A DNA stretch of 64,000 nucleotides, taken from positions 372,001 to 436,000 of the forward strand of contig NZ_JAGKSQ010000001.1 in assembly GCF_017939705.1 (NCBI RefSeq), read 5' to 3'. The notes beneath the pieces are model-generated. The model had not been told where the DNA came from and made no database searches. It saw only the letters and a list, made by a program, of their open reading frames with translations. Shown in pieces: positions 17,367 through 25,601 of this stretch. Numbering within the stretch: position 1 is the first letter of the stretch; every line of letters starts with the position of its first letter. Origin of the DNA: Halalkalibacter suaedae. Lineage in GTDB: Bacteria; Bacillota; Bacilli; Bacillales; Bacillaceae_D. Made by a program: the position numbers and the translations under genes.

Positions 17367-17804
17367 GAGGTTGGGACAAAAGTGATTTAACTAATAGAAA
17401 ATCCGAACAATGGTAGTTGGTGGACGTTAACCGCTACTGAAATATACTACGCTTTCCGCGGGAAGCCGCTGAGCCGCATCACGCTACGCCTGTGGGGTCT
17501 CATCCTTGGCTTTATCATGAGGCCACTGAAAAAGGTGTGATCTTCACCTTTCTTTAGTGGCCTTTTAAGCAATGAGCGAAACCGTTGCATTGTCTTAAGC
17601 CTGCTATGAGTGGGTTTCTCATAGAAGGCGTGCAACGTGTGGAGCCATTGCTGCTTCCTCGAACCTGCCCAAAGGGACTTTTTCAGTGGCCTCTTTATCA
17701 TCCCGCAGGAGTCTACGTATATTTCATCCGCTACGTGATTGCTTTGTTCGGTGTTTCAGCTAGACACTTTACTTATTTCCCATCCTCATATTTGTCCCGA
17801 CCCC
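17367..17804 (+). repeat. Type A structured repeat, copy 2, interrupted
   Basis: A type A copy with left end GAGGTTGGGACA and right end TGTCCCGACCCC. It is split by a 175-bp element (17519-17693) inserted in the GGCTTTATCATCCCGC segment. Removing the insert and one copy of the duplicated TTTATCAT restores the ordinary repeat. A second pair of similar ends (GAGGCCGGGATA from 17347 and TTTCCCATCCTC from about 17776) is nested with it. Confidence 0.8.
17519..17693 (+). mobile_element. MITE-like element with 8-bp target duplication
   Basis: A 175-bp insertion whose ends are perfect 16-bp inverted repeats, GAGGCCACTGAAAAAG (17519-17534) and CTTTTTCAGTGGCCTC (17678-17693). It is flanked by the direct repeat TTTATCAT at 17511-17518 and 17694-17701. 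Comparison with the uninterrupted type A copies shows the 8-bp repeat is a target duplication, so this is a transposition event. There is no transposase gene inside. A second hairpin (GGCCACT...AGTGGCC) lies within the left end. It is probably a non-autonomous derivative of an insertion sequence; the family is not identified. Confidence 0.8.
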
Positions 17805-17993
17805 TTTTTAGAAGTACTGTACATTCTCCCTTTTCATAACTAAATTTCTCAATGCTTTTGTTACCCTCTAAACTCTTGATACAGTATACTTATATTTAAC
17901 AAGCTTTATTTACCTATTTAACTCCACTTAATTGAATGACACTCGAACTAGTAATTCTATCTATCACACGTGACACCTCAAAGTAATTAACTG

Positions 17994-18230
17994 ATGAGTC
18001 ATTTATTATTGCAAAAGAATATCAGGAAAATCGAAATAACGGAGGTGTATAACTTTTATCGTGGGCTAGCTTCTCAGAATGGATGGGAATTCCTGTTTCC
18101 TGTCACTGTGGGTTTAATGGTAGCTACTGCATGCAAAACAGGTTGCTTAATGTGTCTTGGAGCCGCTTTAGGATTTAGCTCAGTTTGTCTTGCTGCTTGT
18201 GCAGCAGATCATTTAATAAATTCACAATAG
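17994..18230 (+). CDS. Cys-rich hydrophobic small peptide, bacteriocin-precursor-like
   Basis: A 78-residue frame with a charged first part (NIRKIEITEVYNFYRG) and a hydrophobic second half containing four of its five cysteines close together: VGLMVATACKTGCLMCLGAALGF then SVCLAACAADH. The layout of a leader followed by a glycine-, alanine- and cysteine-rich hydrophobic core is like small bacteriocin precursors, for example halocin C8-like or sporulation-delaying peptides, but I cannot match it to a family. The ATG at 17994 has no good ribosome binding site; a GGAGGTG lies in the frame about 50 bases later. A small membrane protein follows within 20 bases. No processing enzyme or transporter is adjacent. 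Confidence 0.5.
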   Translation: MSHLLLQKNIRKIEITEVYNFYRGLASQNGWEFLFPVTVGLMVATACKTGCLMCLGAALGFSSVCLAACAADHLINSQ

Positions 18231-18247
18231 AAATACGAGGGGATAGT

Positions 18248-18499
18248 ATGGAGTGGTATAACTATGTTTCTCTTACTACATTGACTCTATCAGCGGTATT
18301 AATACTAATTATGTATATTAAAAGTAAGCAGTCAAAAAAAGATAACAAAGGATTAGTACCTGCTCTTGTATTCCTTGGAGTATTTTCCTTGTTAACTGCT
18401 GTAGGTATGATGAATTTAGGATCTTTACTTTTGTATGCTTTAAGTATTATTTGTTTTATTATAGCAGCAAGAATGTTCTTTAAATTAAATCAGAATTAA
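18248..18499 (+). CDS. Small membrane protein, 83 aa, possible immunity-type partner
   Basis: An 83-residue protein with three predicted membrane segments: YVSLTTLTLSAVLILIMYI, a middle one around LVPALVFLGVFSLL, and LLLYALSIICFIIAARMFF. The ATG at 18248 follows GAGGGGA at good spacing; the longer upstream frame overlaps the previous gene and is unlikely. It begins 18 bases after the stop of the Cys-rich peptide gene and is followed by a terminator, so the two probably form one transcript. Small multi-helix membrane proteins often give self-immunity next to bacteriocin genes, which is the inferred role. No family is recognised. Confidence 0.6.
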   Translation: MEWYNYVSLTTLTLSAVLILIMYIKSKQSKKDNKGLVPALVFLGVFSLLTAVGMMNLGSLLLYALSIICFIIAARMFFKLNQN

Positions 18500-18502
18500 A
18501 TC

Positions 18503-18545
18503 AAAATAATAGAGGTATTAGGAAAATCCTAGTACCTCTATTTTC
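18503..18545 (+). terminator. Terminator after the peptide/membrane-protein pair
   Basis: AATAGAGGTATTAGGA pairs with TCCTAGTACCTCTATT with an AAA loop and is followed by TTC. Confidence 0.75.
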
Positions 18546-18756
18546 ATTATAGAAGTGAAGAAACGGAACGAAAAGTCGCTTATGTAGTCGCTTGGATCAT
18601 TTCTGTGACAGCAACTACTGGAAGCTAATACTTTACTAAAATAAAAGGTTTTACCCCTTGTTCCTCACCCATTAATTTCATGTTCCAACACTCCACCTGC
18701 AGAGGTACTTAGTTAAACACAGAAGCTATGAATATGAACAGTGCTAATCCTAAACC
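18546..18756. other. Non-coding or decayed stretch
   Basis: About 210 bases with no credible gene. One short open stretch on the plus strand reads KVAYVVAWIISVTATTGS before a stop, which may be a remnant of a longer gene. It leads directly into the recombinase fragment at 18757. Confidence 0.35.
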
Positions 18757-18972
18757 GTTGCCGAAGGACTTGGCCATGACGTACGAACCCTCATAGAGAC
18801 ATACGCACACATAATACCTAATTTTCAAGAGGAAATAGCCAATAACTTTGGATCATCGTTTTACAACAAGGTAGTAAAAAAGGATCTATTCAAAATATGT
18901 GATCACAATGTGCAATTCACTTTTTATGTAACCATTTCAATTTACTCCACAAATAAAAAAACGTATTTCTAG
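18757..18972 (+). pseudogene. Tyrosine recombinase (integrase) C-terminal remnant
   Basis: The plus strand encodes VAEGLGHDVRTLIETYAHI followed by IPNFQEEIANNFG. This matches the end of phage-type integrases, where LGH is followed after seven or so residues by the catalytic Tyr in TYxH. It is cut off upstream by a stop and has no start, so it is a broken fragment. After about residue 35 the frame runs into low-complexity sequence and ends beside the tRNA terminator. It lies 30 bases from tRNA-Ala, a usual kind of attachment site, suggesting an element once integrated here. Confidence 0.55.
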
Positions 18973-18990
18973 AAAATAGAAAATACGTTA
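18955..18990 (-). terminator. Terminator after tRNA-Ala
   Basis: Read on the minus strand, AACGTATTTTC pairs with GAAATACGT and is followed by a run of six or more T. Confidence 0.75.
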
Positions 18991-19003
18991 AAACCCTTAT
19001 GGT

Positions 19004-19079
19004 TGGTGGAGCCAAGGGGGCTCGAACCCCTGACCTTCGCACTGCCAGCGCGACGCTCTCCCAGCTGAGCTATGGCCCC
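19004..19079 (-). tRNA. tRNA-Ala (GGC anticodon)
   Basis: A 76-base cloverleaf ending in an encoded ACCA. The acceptor stem GGGGCCA pairs with TGGCTCC; the D arm is GCTCAGCTGGGAGAGC, the anticodon loop is CTGGCAG giving anticodon GGC, and the T arm is AGGGGTTCGAGCCCCCT. GGC reads GCC and GCU codons. The tRNA stands alone. A possible promoter lies upstream on the minus strand (TTGATT, 16 bases, TATATT). A tyrosine-recombinase remnant lies just beyond its 3' end. Confidence 0.95.
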
Positions 19080-19174
19080 GATTTAATATAAATCACCTGA
19101 AACCATAATCAATCTTAACTGATGACAAGTTCTATTATACGATTTCCTTTGGAAAGCTGCAAGTCCTTCCGTCA

Positions 19175-19330
19175 TTATAAAATAAGGTCAAGCAGCCACC
19201 AAGCCACACCAGCAATGACGCTAATAACGAAAGAGCTTAGAATCATTTTAATATTTAGCTTTCGGTGCTTCACTACGTCAAAAATTAACCAACCACAGAA
19301 AATAGAAAAAGCAAAAATAATAATTGACAT
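19175..19330 (-). CDS. Small two-helix membrane protein, 51 aa
   Basis: A 51-residue protein, MSIIIFAFSIFCGWLIFDVV, then KHRKLNIK, then a second hydrophobic stretch MILSSFVISVIAGVAWWLLD. It has a good GGAGAT site eight bases before the ATG. Two membrane helices joined by a basic loop are predicted. It sits between tRNA-Ala and the K+ channel gene yugO, reading away from yugO. In B. subtilis a different membrane-associated gene (mstX) precedes yugO, as I recall; this protein is not similar to it by eye and is in the opposite direction. Function unknown. Confidence 0.65.
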   Translation of the reverse strand: MSIIIFAFSIFCGWLIFDVVKHRKLNIKMILSSFVISVIAGVAWWLLDLIL

Positions 19331-19435
19331 TCTTTTATCTCCAGTCTTATTTCTTCATGCTATCTTACCAGAATTAAGATTGATCAGGCAATAGAATGGC
19401 TATACTGAGTAGCGAAAGAGATTGGGGGTTTTCCT

Positions 19436-20449
19436 ATGTTTGAGGTCATCCAGAAAGTTGTAAGAATACGAAATTACACATTAATCCTTGCTGCAATATT
19501 CATCTTCGTAATAAGTTCTCTCATTATTCATCTAATAGAACCAGAAACATTCCCAACACTTTTTATTGGTTTTTGGTGGGTAATGACAACCGTAACAACA
19601 GTAGGTTTCGGTGATTATGCTCCTGTGACGGTGGCAGGGAGAATTTTTGGTATCATTTTATATTTAGTCGGTATTGCTATTGTCGGGGTTTTGATCGGGA
19701 AAATTGTCGACTCTTTTAGTACGTATCATAAATTAAAGGAGGAAGGTCGTTTGAGTTACAACGGAAAAGATCATTTTATTGTTGTTGGTTGGTCGTCCAA
19801 AGCGAAGAAAACGACCCAGGAGCTCTTAATCGCTAAAGAGCATAGCGATATTGTTATTATTGACAAGCAATCAACCTCTCCCTATATTCATGCTCGTGTG
19901 CACTATATTCAGGGTGATCCGACAACGCCTGACACCTTGAAAAAAGCGAATATTCTTCAGGCGACCTCTGTTTGCATTTTCGCAGCAGAGCCGATAAATG
20001 ATGCGATCGAAGCCGATGGGAAGACGTTATTAATCGCTTCAGCAATTGAAAATTATGCAAGCGAGAATAATCACCCCATCTACACGATTGCAGAAATCTT
20101 AAAAGAAAAGCATATTCCAAATTTCAAGCATGCAAATGTCGACGAATTTATCGTTTCGAATGAAGTTTTCTCTGAATTAATGGCACAGTCAGCGATCTAT
20201 AACGGGTCAACTAGATTGTTTATGCAGTTACTGACTCGCCATCGTGGCGATGATATATGGGAAATCCCGAAGAGACCGGATTGGGTTATTTACGATGATG
20301 CCTTCACTGCACTAAAGACCCAAGGAGCTAATCTTATAGCCGATCACGAAGATCTTTCGATTATCCGACGACTAAATGACCGAATCCCTGTTGATGCAAA
20401 ATTATATATTATTTGTGATGAAAAAACGTATAAAAAGGTGATATCTTAA
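19436..20449 (+). CDS. yugO: Potassium channel with RCK domain (YugO-like)
   Basis: A 337-residue ion channel with two membrane helices (about 15-35 and 75-95) around a K+ selectivity filter in TTVTTVGFGDYAPVT, followed by a cytoplasmic RCK (TrkA-N) domain starting DHFIVVGWSSKAKKTTQELL. RCK domains bind nucleotides or ions to gate the pore. In B. subtilis YugO releases K+ and carries electrical signals in biofilms. The start at 19436 follows GGGGG. ktrC follows on the same strand 75 bases later, placing a K+ efflux channel beside a K+ uptake regulator, and ktrD is also nearby. Confidence 0.92.
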   Translation: MFEVIQKVVRIRNYTLILAAIFIFVISSLIIHLIEPETFPTLFIGFWWVMTTVTTVGFGDYAPVTVAGRIFGIILYLVGIAIVGVLIGKIVDSFSTYHKLKEEGRLSYNGKDHFIVVGWSSKAKKTTQELLIAKEHSDIVIIDKQSTSPYIHARVHYIQGDPTTPDTLKKANILQATSVCIFAAEPINDAIEADGKTLLIASAIENYASENNHPIYTIAEILKEKHIPNFKHANVDEFIVSNEVFSELMAQSAIYNGSTRLFMQLLTRHRGDDIWEIPKRPDWVIYDDAFTALKTQGANLIADHEDLSIIRRLNDRIPVDAKLYIICDEKTYKKVIS

Positions 20450-20524
20450 CCATTGACTAACGTAAACAAAAGGAGTAAATTAGCCATAGTAATCCGCACT
20501 CTCTGAAAACTGAAGGAGTCTTTT

Positions 20525-21181
20525 ATGAAAAAACAATTTGCAGTTATTGGTTTAGGTCGATTTGGCAGTTCTGTTTGTAAAGAGCTATATCGAATGGGAC
20601 ATGAAGTATTAGCGATTGATACAAACGAGGATAAAGTTAATGAATTTGTTAGTTCATCAACACATGCAGTCATTGCTGATGCAACAGATGAGAAAGTCTT
20701 AAAGAATCTAGGACTTCGTAATTTCGAACATGTTGTTGTTGCGATTGGAGATAACATTCAATCTAGTATTCTGTGCACATTGTTATTAAAAGAACTAGAA
20801 GTGCCTCAAGTATGGGTAAAAGCCCAGAACACGTACCATCACAAAGTGCTTGATAAAATTGGGGCTGACCGGATTATTCATCCTGAATATGATATGGGGA
20901 TCCGCATTGCTCAGCATTTAACCTCTGAAAAAATTATTGATTATATTGAACTGTCTAGTGAATACAGTATTGTCGAACTGATTGCAACAAATAAAATTGC
21001 TAACCAATCGATCATTGCATTAGATATTCGTGCAAAATATGGCTGTACTATTTTAGCAATCAAACGTGGGGAGGAAATGAATATCTCTCCATACCCGGAT
21101 GACGTTATTGAACAAAATGATATCCTTATTGTGATTGGTCATAAAAATGATTTAAAACGTTTTGAGGATGACGGACTATAA
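20525..21181 (+). CDS. ktrC: Ktr potassium uptake regulatory subunit (KtrC-like)
   Basis: A 218-residue cytoplasmic RCK protein with an N-terminal Rossmann domain (VIGLGRFGSSVCKELYRMG, then acidic IDTNEDKV) and a C-terminal RCK_C domain. KtrA and KtrC form octameric rings that bind ATP, ADP and c-di-AMP and control a KtrB or KtrD pore. It is called KtrC rather than KtrA because ktrD but no ktrB is present in the window; the distinction is inferred. The ATG follows GGAG. A clear terminator follows, and the gene is convergent with yugN. Confidence 0.85.
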   Translation: MKKQFAVIGLGRFGSSVCKELYRMGHEVLAIDTNEDKVNEFVSSSTHAVIADATDEKVLKNLGLRNFEHVVVAIGDNIQSSILCTLLLKELEVPQVWVKAQNTYHHKVLDKIGADRIIHPEYDMGIRIAQHLTSEKIIDYIELSSEYSIVELIATNKIANQSIIALDIRAKYGCTILAIKRGEEMNISPYPDDVIEQNDILIVIGHKNDLKRFEDDGL

Positions 21182-21201
21182 AAAAATTCTTAATTTAAGC
21201 T

Positions 21202-21243
21202 AAAGGCCGTTGGAAGGTTTTAACCTTTTTCCAATGGCCTTTG
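21202..21243 (+). terminator. Terminator after ktrC
   Basis: AAAGGCCGTTGGAAGG pairs with CCTTTTTCCAATGGCCTTT with one mismatch, and a T-rich tail follows. It lies between convergent genes and may act on both. Confidence 0.8.
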
Positions 21244-21254
21244 TTTGAAATCAT

Positions 21255-21683
21255 TTATGATAACAAAGTCATTTCCAATTCTTGAATTAAGCTTTGTGCT
21301 GTCGGTATATATTTTGAATCAATAGAGCCATCCTTCTCAACTGGCTCTGTAAATTGATTAAATGAACTATTTATATTCATGCTTATTAGTCCATTAAAAA
21401 CATCAGGATTATCATCTAAGCCTTCTTGATATTTATGATTTAGTAAATAGGGCTGGCCAATTTCAACAGATACCCCACGTTGATCCAATTCTCCATCTAC
21501 TGCCCTAAATGGGACACGTAAAAAAGTGTAGCCTTGCTGATCTCCCTGGTCGATTTTGTAATCAAAGCAACCATGATCATACTCCCATCCACCACCAATG
21601 CTATAGCCTAATGGTTTCAATTTATCTTCTAAGACCTTTAAATTAAATTGTTTTCCCTCAATTTTTGATTGAACAGCAATCAT
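21255..21683 (-). CDS. yugN: YugN-like family protein
   Basis: A 142-residue soluble protein of unknown function, recognised by length, composition (WEYDHGCFDYKID, FLRVPFRAVDGELDQRG) and its place between yugO and pgi, as in B. subtilis. The ATG at 21683 is a little far (13 bases) from the GGAAGG site; a TTG at 21704 inside that region is the alternative. No membrane segment or signal peptide. It points away from pgi's terminator and is probably monocistronic. Confidence 0.75.
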   Translation of the reverse strand: MIAVQSKIEGKQFNLKVLEDKLKPLGYSIGGGWEYDHGCFDYKIDQGDQQGYTFLRVPFRAVDGELDQRGVSVEIGQPYLLNHKYQEGLDDNPDVFNGLISMNINSSFNQFTEPVEKDGSIDSKYIPTAQSLIQELEMTLLS

Positions 21684-21753
21684 ATAGTCACCAATCCCTT
21701 CCAAGGTTATCTTGCTCTTATCGTTCCCTGGATTAATGATCGCTATGAAAAAA

Positions 21754-21788
21754 AGATGCTTAAAAGTCCTAATGACTTTTAAGCATCT
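21754..21788 (-). terminator. Terminator after pgi
   Basis: A perfect 15-bp stem, AGATGCTTAAAAGTC with GACTTTTAAGCATCT, and a run of seven T on the minus strand. Confidence 0.9.
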
Positions 21789-21796
21789 ACATCAGT

Positions 21797-23146
21797 TTAT
21801 TTTAAACGAGCTTCAAGCTCTTCCTTCTCTTTTTCGAATCCAGGCTTACCAAGCAATGCGAACATATTTGTCTTATATGCTTCTACTCCCGGTTGATCAA
21901 ATGGATTAACACCAAGTAAATACCCACTAATTCCGCAAGCCTTCTCGAAGAAATAGACAAGATAGCCGAAGTGGTATTCATTCAATTCTGGAACCGTCAC
22001 AATTAAATTCGGAACCCCGCCATCAGTATGTGCAAGTAATGTACCTTGGAATGCCTTTTTGTTAACGAAGTCCATTGTTTCACCAGCTAGATAGTTTAAT
22101 CCATCTAAGTCACTAGAAGCTTCCTCAATTTTCACTTCTTCACGGACCTTGTCCACTTGAATGACAGTTTCAAATAGATCACGACGTCCATCTTGAACGT
22201 ATTGTCCCATTGAATGAAGATCTGTTGAGAAGTCGACAGATGCTGGGAAAATTCCTTTTCCATCTTTCCCTTCACTTTCACCGTATAATTGCTTCCACCA
22301 TTCAGAAACAAAATGCAATGATGGCTCATAATTGACCATAAGTTCAATTGTTTTACCTTTGTTATAAAGTGCATTACGGACAGCAGCATATTGGTACGCT
22401 TCATTTTCTGCAAGATTCGGATTGTTGAAATCTTCACTCGCATCTGCTGCACCTTTCATCATTGCTTCAATGTCTAATCCACTTACTGCAATTGGTAATA
22501 GACCAACAGCAGTTAACACAGAGTAACGTCCACCAACATCATCAGGAACAACGAACGTCTCATAGCCTTCTTCATTTGCTAGCGTCTTAAGAGCACCCTT
22601 TTCACGGTCTGTAGTTGCATAAATACGCTTGCGTGCTTCTTCTTGTCCATATTTCTTTTCAAGGTAGTCACGGAAGATACGGAATGCAATCGCAGGTTCT
22701 GTTGTTGTTCCAGACTTTGAAATAACATTAACAGATACATCCTTGCCTTCGATCAGTGCAAGTAAGTCCTTTACATAGGTTGAGCTAATATTTTGTCCAA
22801 CAAAGAAAATTTGTGGTGTTTTACGAGCTTCTTTTGATTGAATATTGTAGAAGGAATCATTTAGTGCTTCAAGAGCCGCACGTGCACCTAAATAAGAACC
22901 ACCGATACCAATTACTAGTAATACATCCGTATCATTTTTGATCTTTTCAGCTGATGCTTGAATACGTGCAAATTCTTCTTTATCATAATTTTTCGGTAGG
23001 TCGATCCATCCTAGATAGTCGCTTCCTGCCCCAGTTCCATTATGTAATGCTTCATGAGCTTCTTTTACAGCACCCTGTAGATAATCAATTTCATGTTGAT
23101 TGAAGAAAGTAAGTGCTTTTGAATAATCAAATTGTACTTTAGTCAT
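21797..23146 (-). CDS. pgi: Glucose-6-phosphate isomerase
   Basis: A 449-residue enzyme interconverting glucose 6-phosphate and fructose 6-phosphate in glycolysis and gluconeogenesis. Family marks are [18 protein letters not shown] near residue 80, [18 protein letters not shown] (sugar phosphate binding), [16 protein letters not shown], and the C-terminal [13 protein letters not shown] with the catalytic Lys. Length matches Bacillus Pgi (about 450). The start follows AGGAGG at good spacing. It is flanked by terminators on both sides, so it is probably transcribed alone. Confidence 0.97.
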   Translation of the reverse strand: MTKVQFDYSKALTFFNQHEIDYLQGAVKEAHEALHNGTGAGSDYLGWIDLPKNYDKEEFARIQASAEKIKNDTDVLLVIGIGGSYLGARAALEALNDSFYNIQSKEARKTPQIFFVGQNISSTYVKDLLALIEGKDVSVNVISKSGTTTEPAIAFRIFRDYLEKKYGQEEARKRIYATTDREKGALKTLANEEGYETFVVPDDVGGRYSVLTAVGLLPIAVSGLDIEAMMKGAADASEDFNNPNLAENEAYQYAAVRNALYNKGKTIELMVNYEPSLHFVSEWWKQLYGESEGKDGKGIFPASVDFSTDLHSMGQYVQDGRRDLFETVIQVDKVREEVKIEEASSDLDGLNYLAGETMDFVNKKAFQGTLLAHTDGGVPNLIVTVPELNEYHFGYLVYFFEKACGISGYLLGVNPFDQPGVEAYKTNMFALLGKPGFEKEKEELEARLK

Positions 23147-23301
23147 TTTCTATAATCCTCCTAAAATTTATTCTCTCTTTTTCACTTTATCGAATGAAAG
23201 CCGAAGAATCAAGCTATTAACGAAAAAAGGGGTTGTTTTAAAAGTTATTGTCGAAATTTTCGGACAGAACTTTAAGCAATGGTTGATTATAAAAATGTAT
23301 T

Positions 23302-23340
23302 AAAAGCCATGAGAGAAGCGCTTCTCTCCTCTCATGGCTC
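23302..23340 (-). terminator. Terminator after the alcohol dehydrogenase gene
   Basis: GAGCCATGAGAG pairs with CTCTCATGGCTTTT on the minus strand, with a further inner stem GAGAAGCGCTTCTC. Confidence 0.8.
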
Positions 23341-23398
23341 GTAGCAAACAGTGCCATTTACTACTACTATTTTTTATTTTTTAGACAGCCTCAAGTTT

Positions 23399-24562
23399 TT
23401 AAAGTGCAGCCTTTAAAATTTCACGTACATCTGCCTCGTCGAGTTTCTTAAAGTTTCCAAATGGTCCACGATTTGAAGCAAGCTCTGCCATGCGATCAAT
23501 TTGGCTGTTATCAATATCATAGTCGACTAAGCGATTTGGTGCTCCAAGAGATGTCCAGAATGCTGAAAGCTTTTCAATTCCTTCAAGTGCAACTTCCTTA
23601 TCCGATTTCCCAGTTGGATCAACACCTAATACTCTTGTCGCTAATTTGACGTGTCTGCTTATTTTCTCATCTAATGCATAGCGTAATGTATGTGGAAAGA
23701 GAATTGCTAGTCCTCCTGCATGTGGAATATCATATACTGCTGAAACAGCATGCTCAATATTATGCGTTGCCCAGTCGCCATGCAAGCCCATTTGTGTCAC
23801 ACCATTTAATGCCATTGTTCCACAATATAGAATCGTTTCACGAAGGTCTTCATTTTCAAGATCATCAAGAAGCTTTGGACCTGCTTCCATTACAGTCAAA
23901 AGGATGGATTCCATCATTCGGTCTTGAAGCTCTGTGTTTTCAGATTTGTGGAAATAGGCTTCAATGACATGACTCATCATATCAACAATCCCATATACCG
24001 TTTGATCTCTTGGAACACTTACCGTATTTGCCGGATCTAGAATGGAAAATGTAGGAAAAGAGAAAGGACTACCCCAACCTAACTTCTCATTCGTCTCCCA
24101 GTTAGTAATAACAGAACCAGCATTCATCTCAGAACCAGTTGCTGCAAGCGTGAGAACTGTTCCAAGTGGAAGAGCCCCAGTTGGTTGCTGCTTCTTTTTA
24201 ATAATATCCCAAATATCACCATCGAACTTAGCTCCGACTGCGATTGCTTTTGACGCATCGATAACACTGCCACCACCAACTGCTAATACAAGATCGATTT
24301 CTTCCTCTTTGCACAGTTGGATTCCTTTATGTACTGTAGTAAGACGCGGATTAGGCTCAACGCCAGCAAGTTCAGTAATCTTAACTCCAGCCTCTTTTAA
24401 TTGGGTTAGGACAAAGTCGTATAGCCCATTCTTTTTAATACTGCCTCCACCATACACGAGTAATACGTGCTTAGCATACTGCTTCACTTGATCTGCTAAT
24501 TGCTCATTTTGGCCTTTACCAAAAATCAACTTTGTTGGATTATGAAATACAAATGGATTCAT
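23399..24562 (-). CDS. Iron-containing alcohol dehydrogenase (YugJ/YugK-like, butanol dehydrogenase type)
   Basis: A 387-residue group III alcohol dehydrogenase that reduces aldehydes with NAD(P)H. NAD-binding [16 protein letters not shown] and metal ligands in the segments [12 protein letters not shown] and [33 protein letters not shown] (conserved His residues) are visible. B. subtilis has two such genes here, yugJ and yugK; this window has one, so the ortholog is unclear. The ATG at 24562 follows GGGAGG; the longer upstream frame lacks a site. It is divergent from yuzA. Confidence 0.9.
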   Translation of the reverse strand: MNPFVFHNPTKLIFGKGQNEQLADQVKQYAKHVLLVYGGGSIKKNGLYDFVLTQLKEAGVKITELAGVEPNPRLTTVHKGIQLCKEEEIDLVLAVGGGSVIDASKAIAVGAKFDGDIWDIIKKKQQPTGALPLGTVLTLAATGSEMNAGSVITNWETNEKLGWGSPFSFPTFSILDPANTVSVPRDQTVYGIVDMMSHVIEAYFHKSENTELQDRMMESILLTVMEAGPKLLDDLENEDLRETILYCGTMALNGVTQMGLHGDWATHNIEHAVSAVYDIPHAGGLAILFPHTLRYALDEKISRHVKLATRVLGVDPTGKSDKEVALEGIEKLSAFWTSLGAPNRLVDYDIDNSQIDRMAELASNRGPFGNFKKLDEADVREILKAAL

Positions 24563-24728
24563 TTTCGATTCCTCCCTTTCTTTCATCACCATTATCGCCA
24601 AATTCATATCAATTGTAAACGATTGACACTTGTGATCACGAATAAATTTCGGTTAACTCCTTATTCTATACAGTGAGACACGGCATTTCATTTTGTTGTG
24701 TACATTACAAATGTTGGAGGTGAATGAT

Positions 24729-24956
24729 GTGAGCGGTATTCAACGTACAGCATTAGTTCTTGCGATAATTGGTGCGATCAACTGGGGCCTAATTGGTTTC
24801 TTCCGTTTTGATCTAGTTGCGGCTATCTTCGGTGGTCAAGCAGCAGCATTCTCACGCGTAATTTATGCCCTTGTTGGTTTAGCTGGTCTATACTGTATCT
24901 CCATTCTTTTCAAACCAAGTGAGGAGCTTGAGAGAGCCCCTGAACCACAGCGTTAA
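24729..24956 (+). CDS. yuzA: DUF378 membrane protein (YuzA-like)
   Basis: A 75-residue protein with two membrane helices, the first GAINWGLIGFF after RTALVLAI, the second around VIYALVGLAGLYCISILF. The motif INWGL is typical of the DUF378 family; function unknown. The start is the GTG at 24729, eight bases after GGAGG; an ATG-like earlier frame start at 24693 has no site. Its position between yugJ/K and yugI matches B. subtilis. Confidence 0.85.
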   Translation: MSGIQRTALVLAIIGAINWGLIGFFRFDLVAAIFGGQAAAFSRVIYALVGLAGLYCISILFKPSEELERAPEPQR

Positions 24957-24964
24957 TAAAAAGG

Positions 24965-25000
24965 AAAGGATCTGATTCGAAACGAATCAGATCCTTTTTT
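24965..25000 (+). terminator. Terminator after yuzA
   Basis: AAAGGATCTGATTCG pairs perfectly with CGAATCAGATCCTTT, loop AAA, followed by TTT. Confidence 0.9.
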
Positions 25001-25013
25001 AAGAAAAGAAAAA

Positions 25014-25035
25014 ACAGGGGCGCTTCCGCCCCTGT
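25014..25035 (-). terminator. Terminator after yugI
   Basis: ACAGGGGCG and CGCCCCTGT form a nine-pair GC-rich stem with a four-base loop, followed by a T-run on the minus strand. Confidence 0.9.
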
Positions 25036-25043
25036 TCTTATTC

Positions 25044-25478
25044 TTACTTCTTCGCTCTCTTGTTAAGATCAGCTTGAATTTCGTTAGATTGCTTCAACCA
25101 CTCTTTAAGCTTATCTTCTAACGTGTTGAATCCTTGCTGTGGAGCTTTTTGTTGTGCAGGCTTACGGTTATTGAAGTTACCGCCGCCACCACCAGCTGGA
25201 CGTGGTTTGCTAGCTGGACGTGCAGGACGCTCAGGTGCTTCCTGAGTTGCACGAATTGAAAGTGAAATCTTACCAGAACCCTCCTCAACATTCATGATTT
25301 TAACCTTTACTTCGTCGCCGACTTTAAGTACATCATTGATGTCCTTAACAAAGCCATGTGCCACTTCTGAGATATGGACTAGTCCTTGTTTCTTTTCATC
25401 AATTGCTACAAACGCACCAAAAGGCTTGATACCTGTAACTTTTCCTTCTACAATCGTGCCTACTTCATAATTTGACAT
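25044..25478 (-). CDS. yugI: S1 RNA-binding general stress protein (YugI / GSP13)
   Basis: A 144-residue protein with one S1 domain (about residues 5-75: GTIVEGKVTGIKPFGAFVAI, GLVHISEVAHGFV, VKVKIMNVE) and a glycine- and proline-rich low-complexity linker (residues 88-115) leading to a charged helix. S1 proteins of this kind bind RNA and associate with ribosomes. The start follows AGGAGAT. Its context between yuzA and alaT matches B. subtilis. It is probably monocistronic because terminators flank it. Confidence 0.92.
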   Translation of the reverse strand: MSNYEVGTIVEGKVTGIKPFGAFVAIDEKKQGLVHISEVAHGFVKDINDVLKVGDEVKVKIMNVEEGSGKISLSIRATQEAPERPARPASKPRPAGGGGGNFNNRKPAQQKAPQQGFNTLEDKLKEWLKQSNEIQADLNKRAKK

Positions 25479-25601
25479 ACATATACATCTCCTAGATAAT
25501 TTTTAACCTTTTAATTTTAACACAATATATCACTTTAAGCAAAAAAGCTTCTTACCCATTTAACTTATTTTTATTAACTATTGCTAGAAATAGAAAAAAA
25601 C

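Noticed and set aside
17447-17839. Two overlapping frames of 84 codons in the 17.4-17.8 kb region
   Set aside because: They lie within the type A repeat and the nested element and have no ribosome site or coding character.
19122-19394. A 90-codon plus-strand frame before yugO
   Set aside because: It lies opposite the better supported 51-residue membrane protein and has no ribosome site.
20446-20757. A 103-codon minus-strand frame over ktrC
   Set aside because: It is antisense to a clear RCK protein and shows no coding features.
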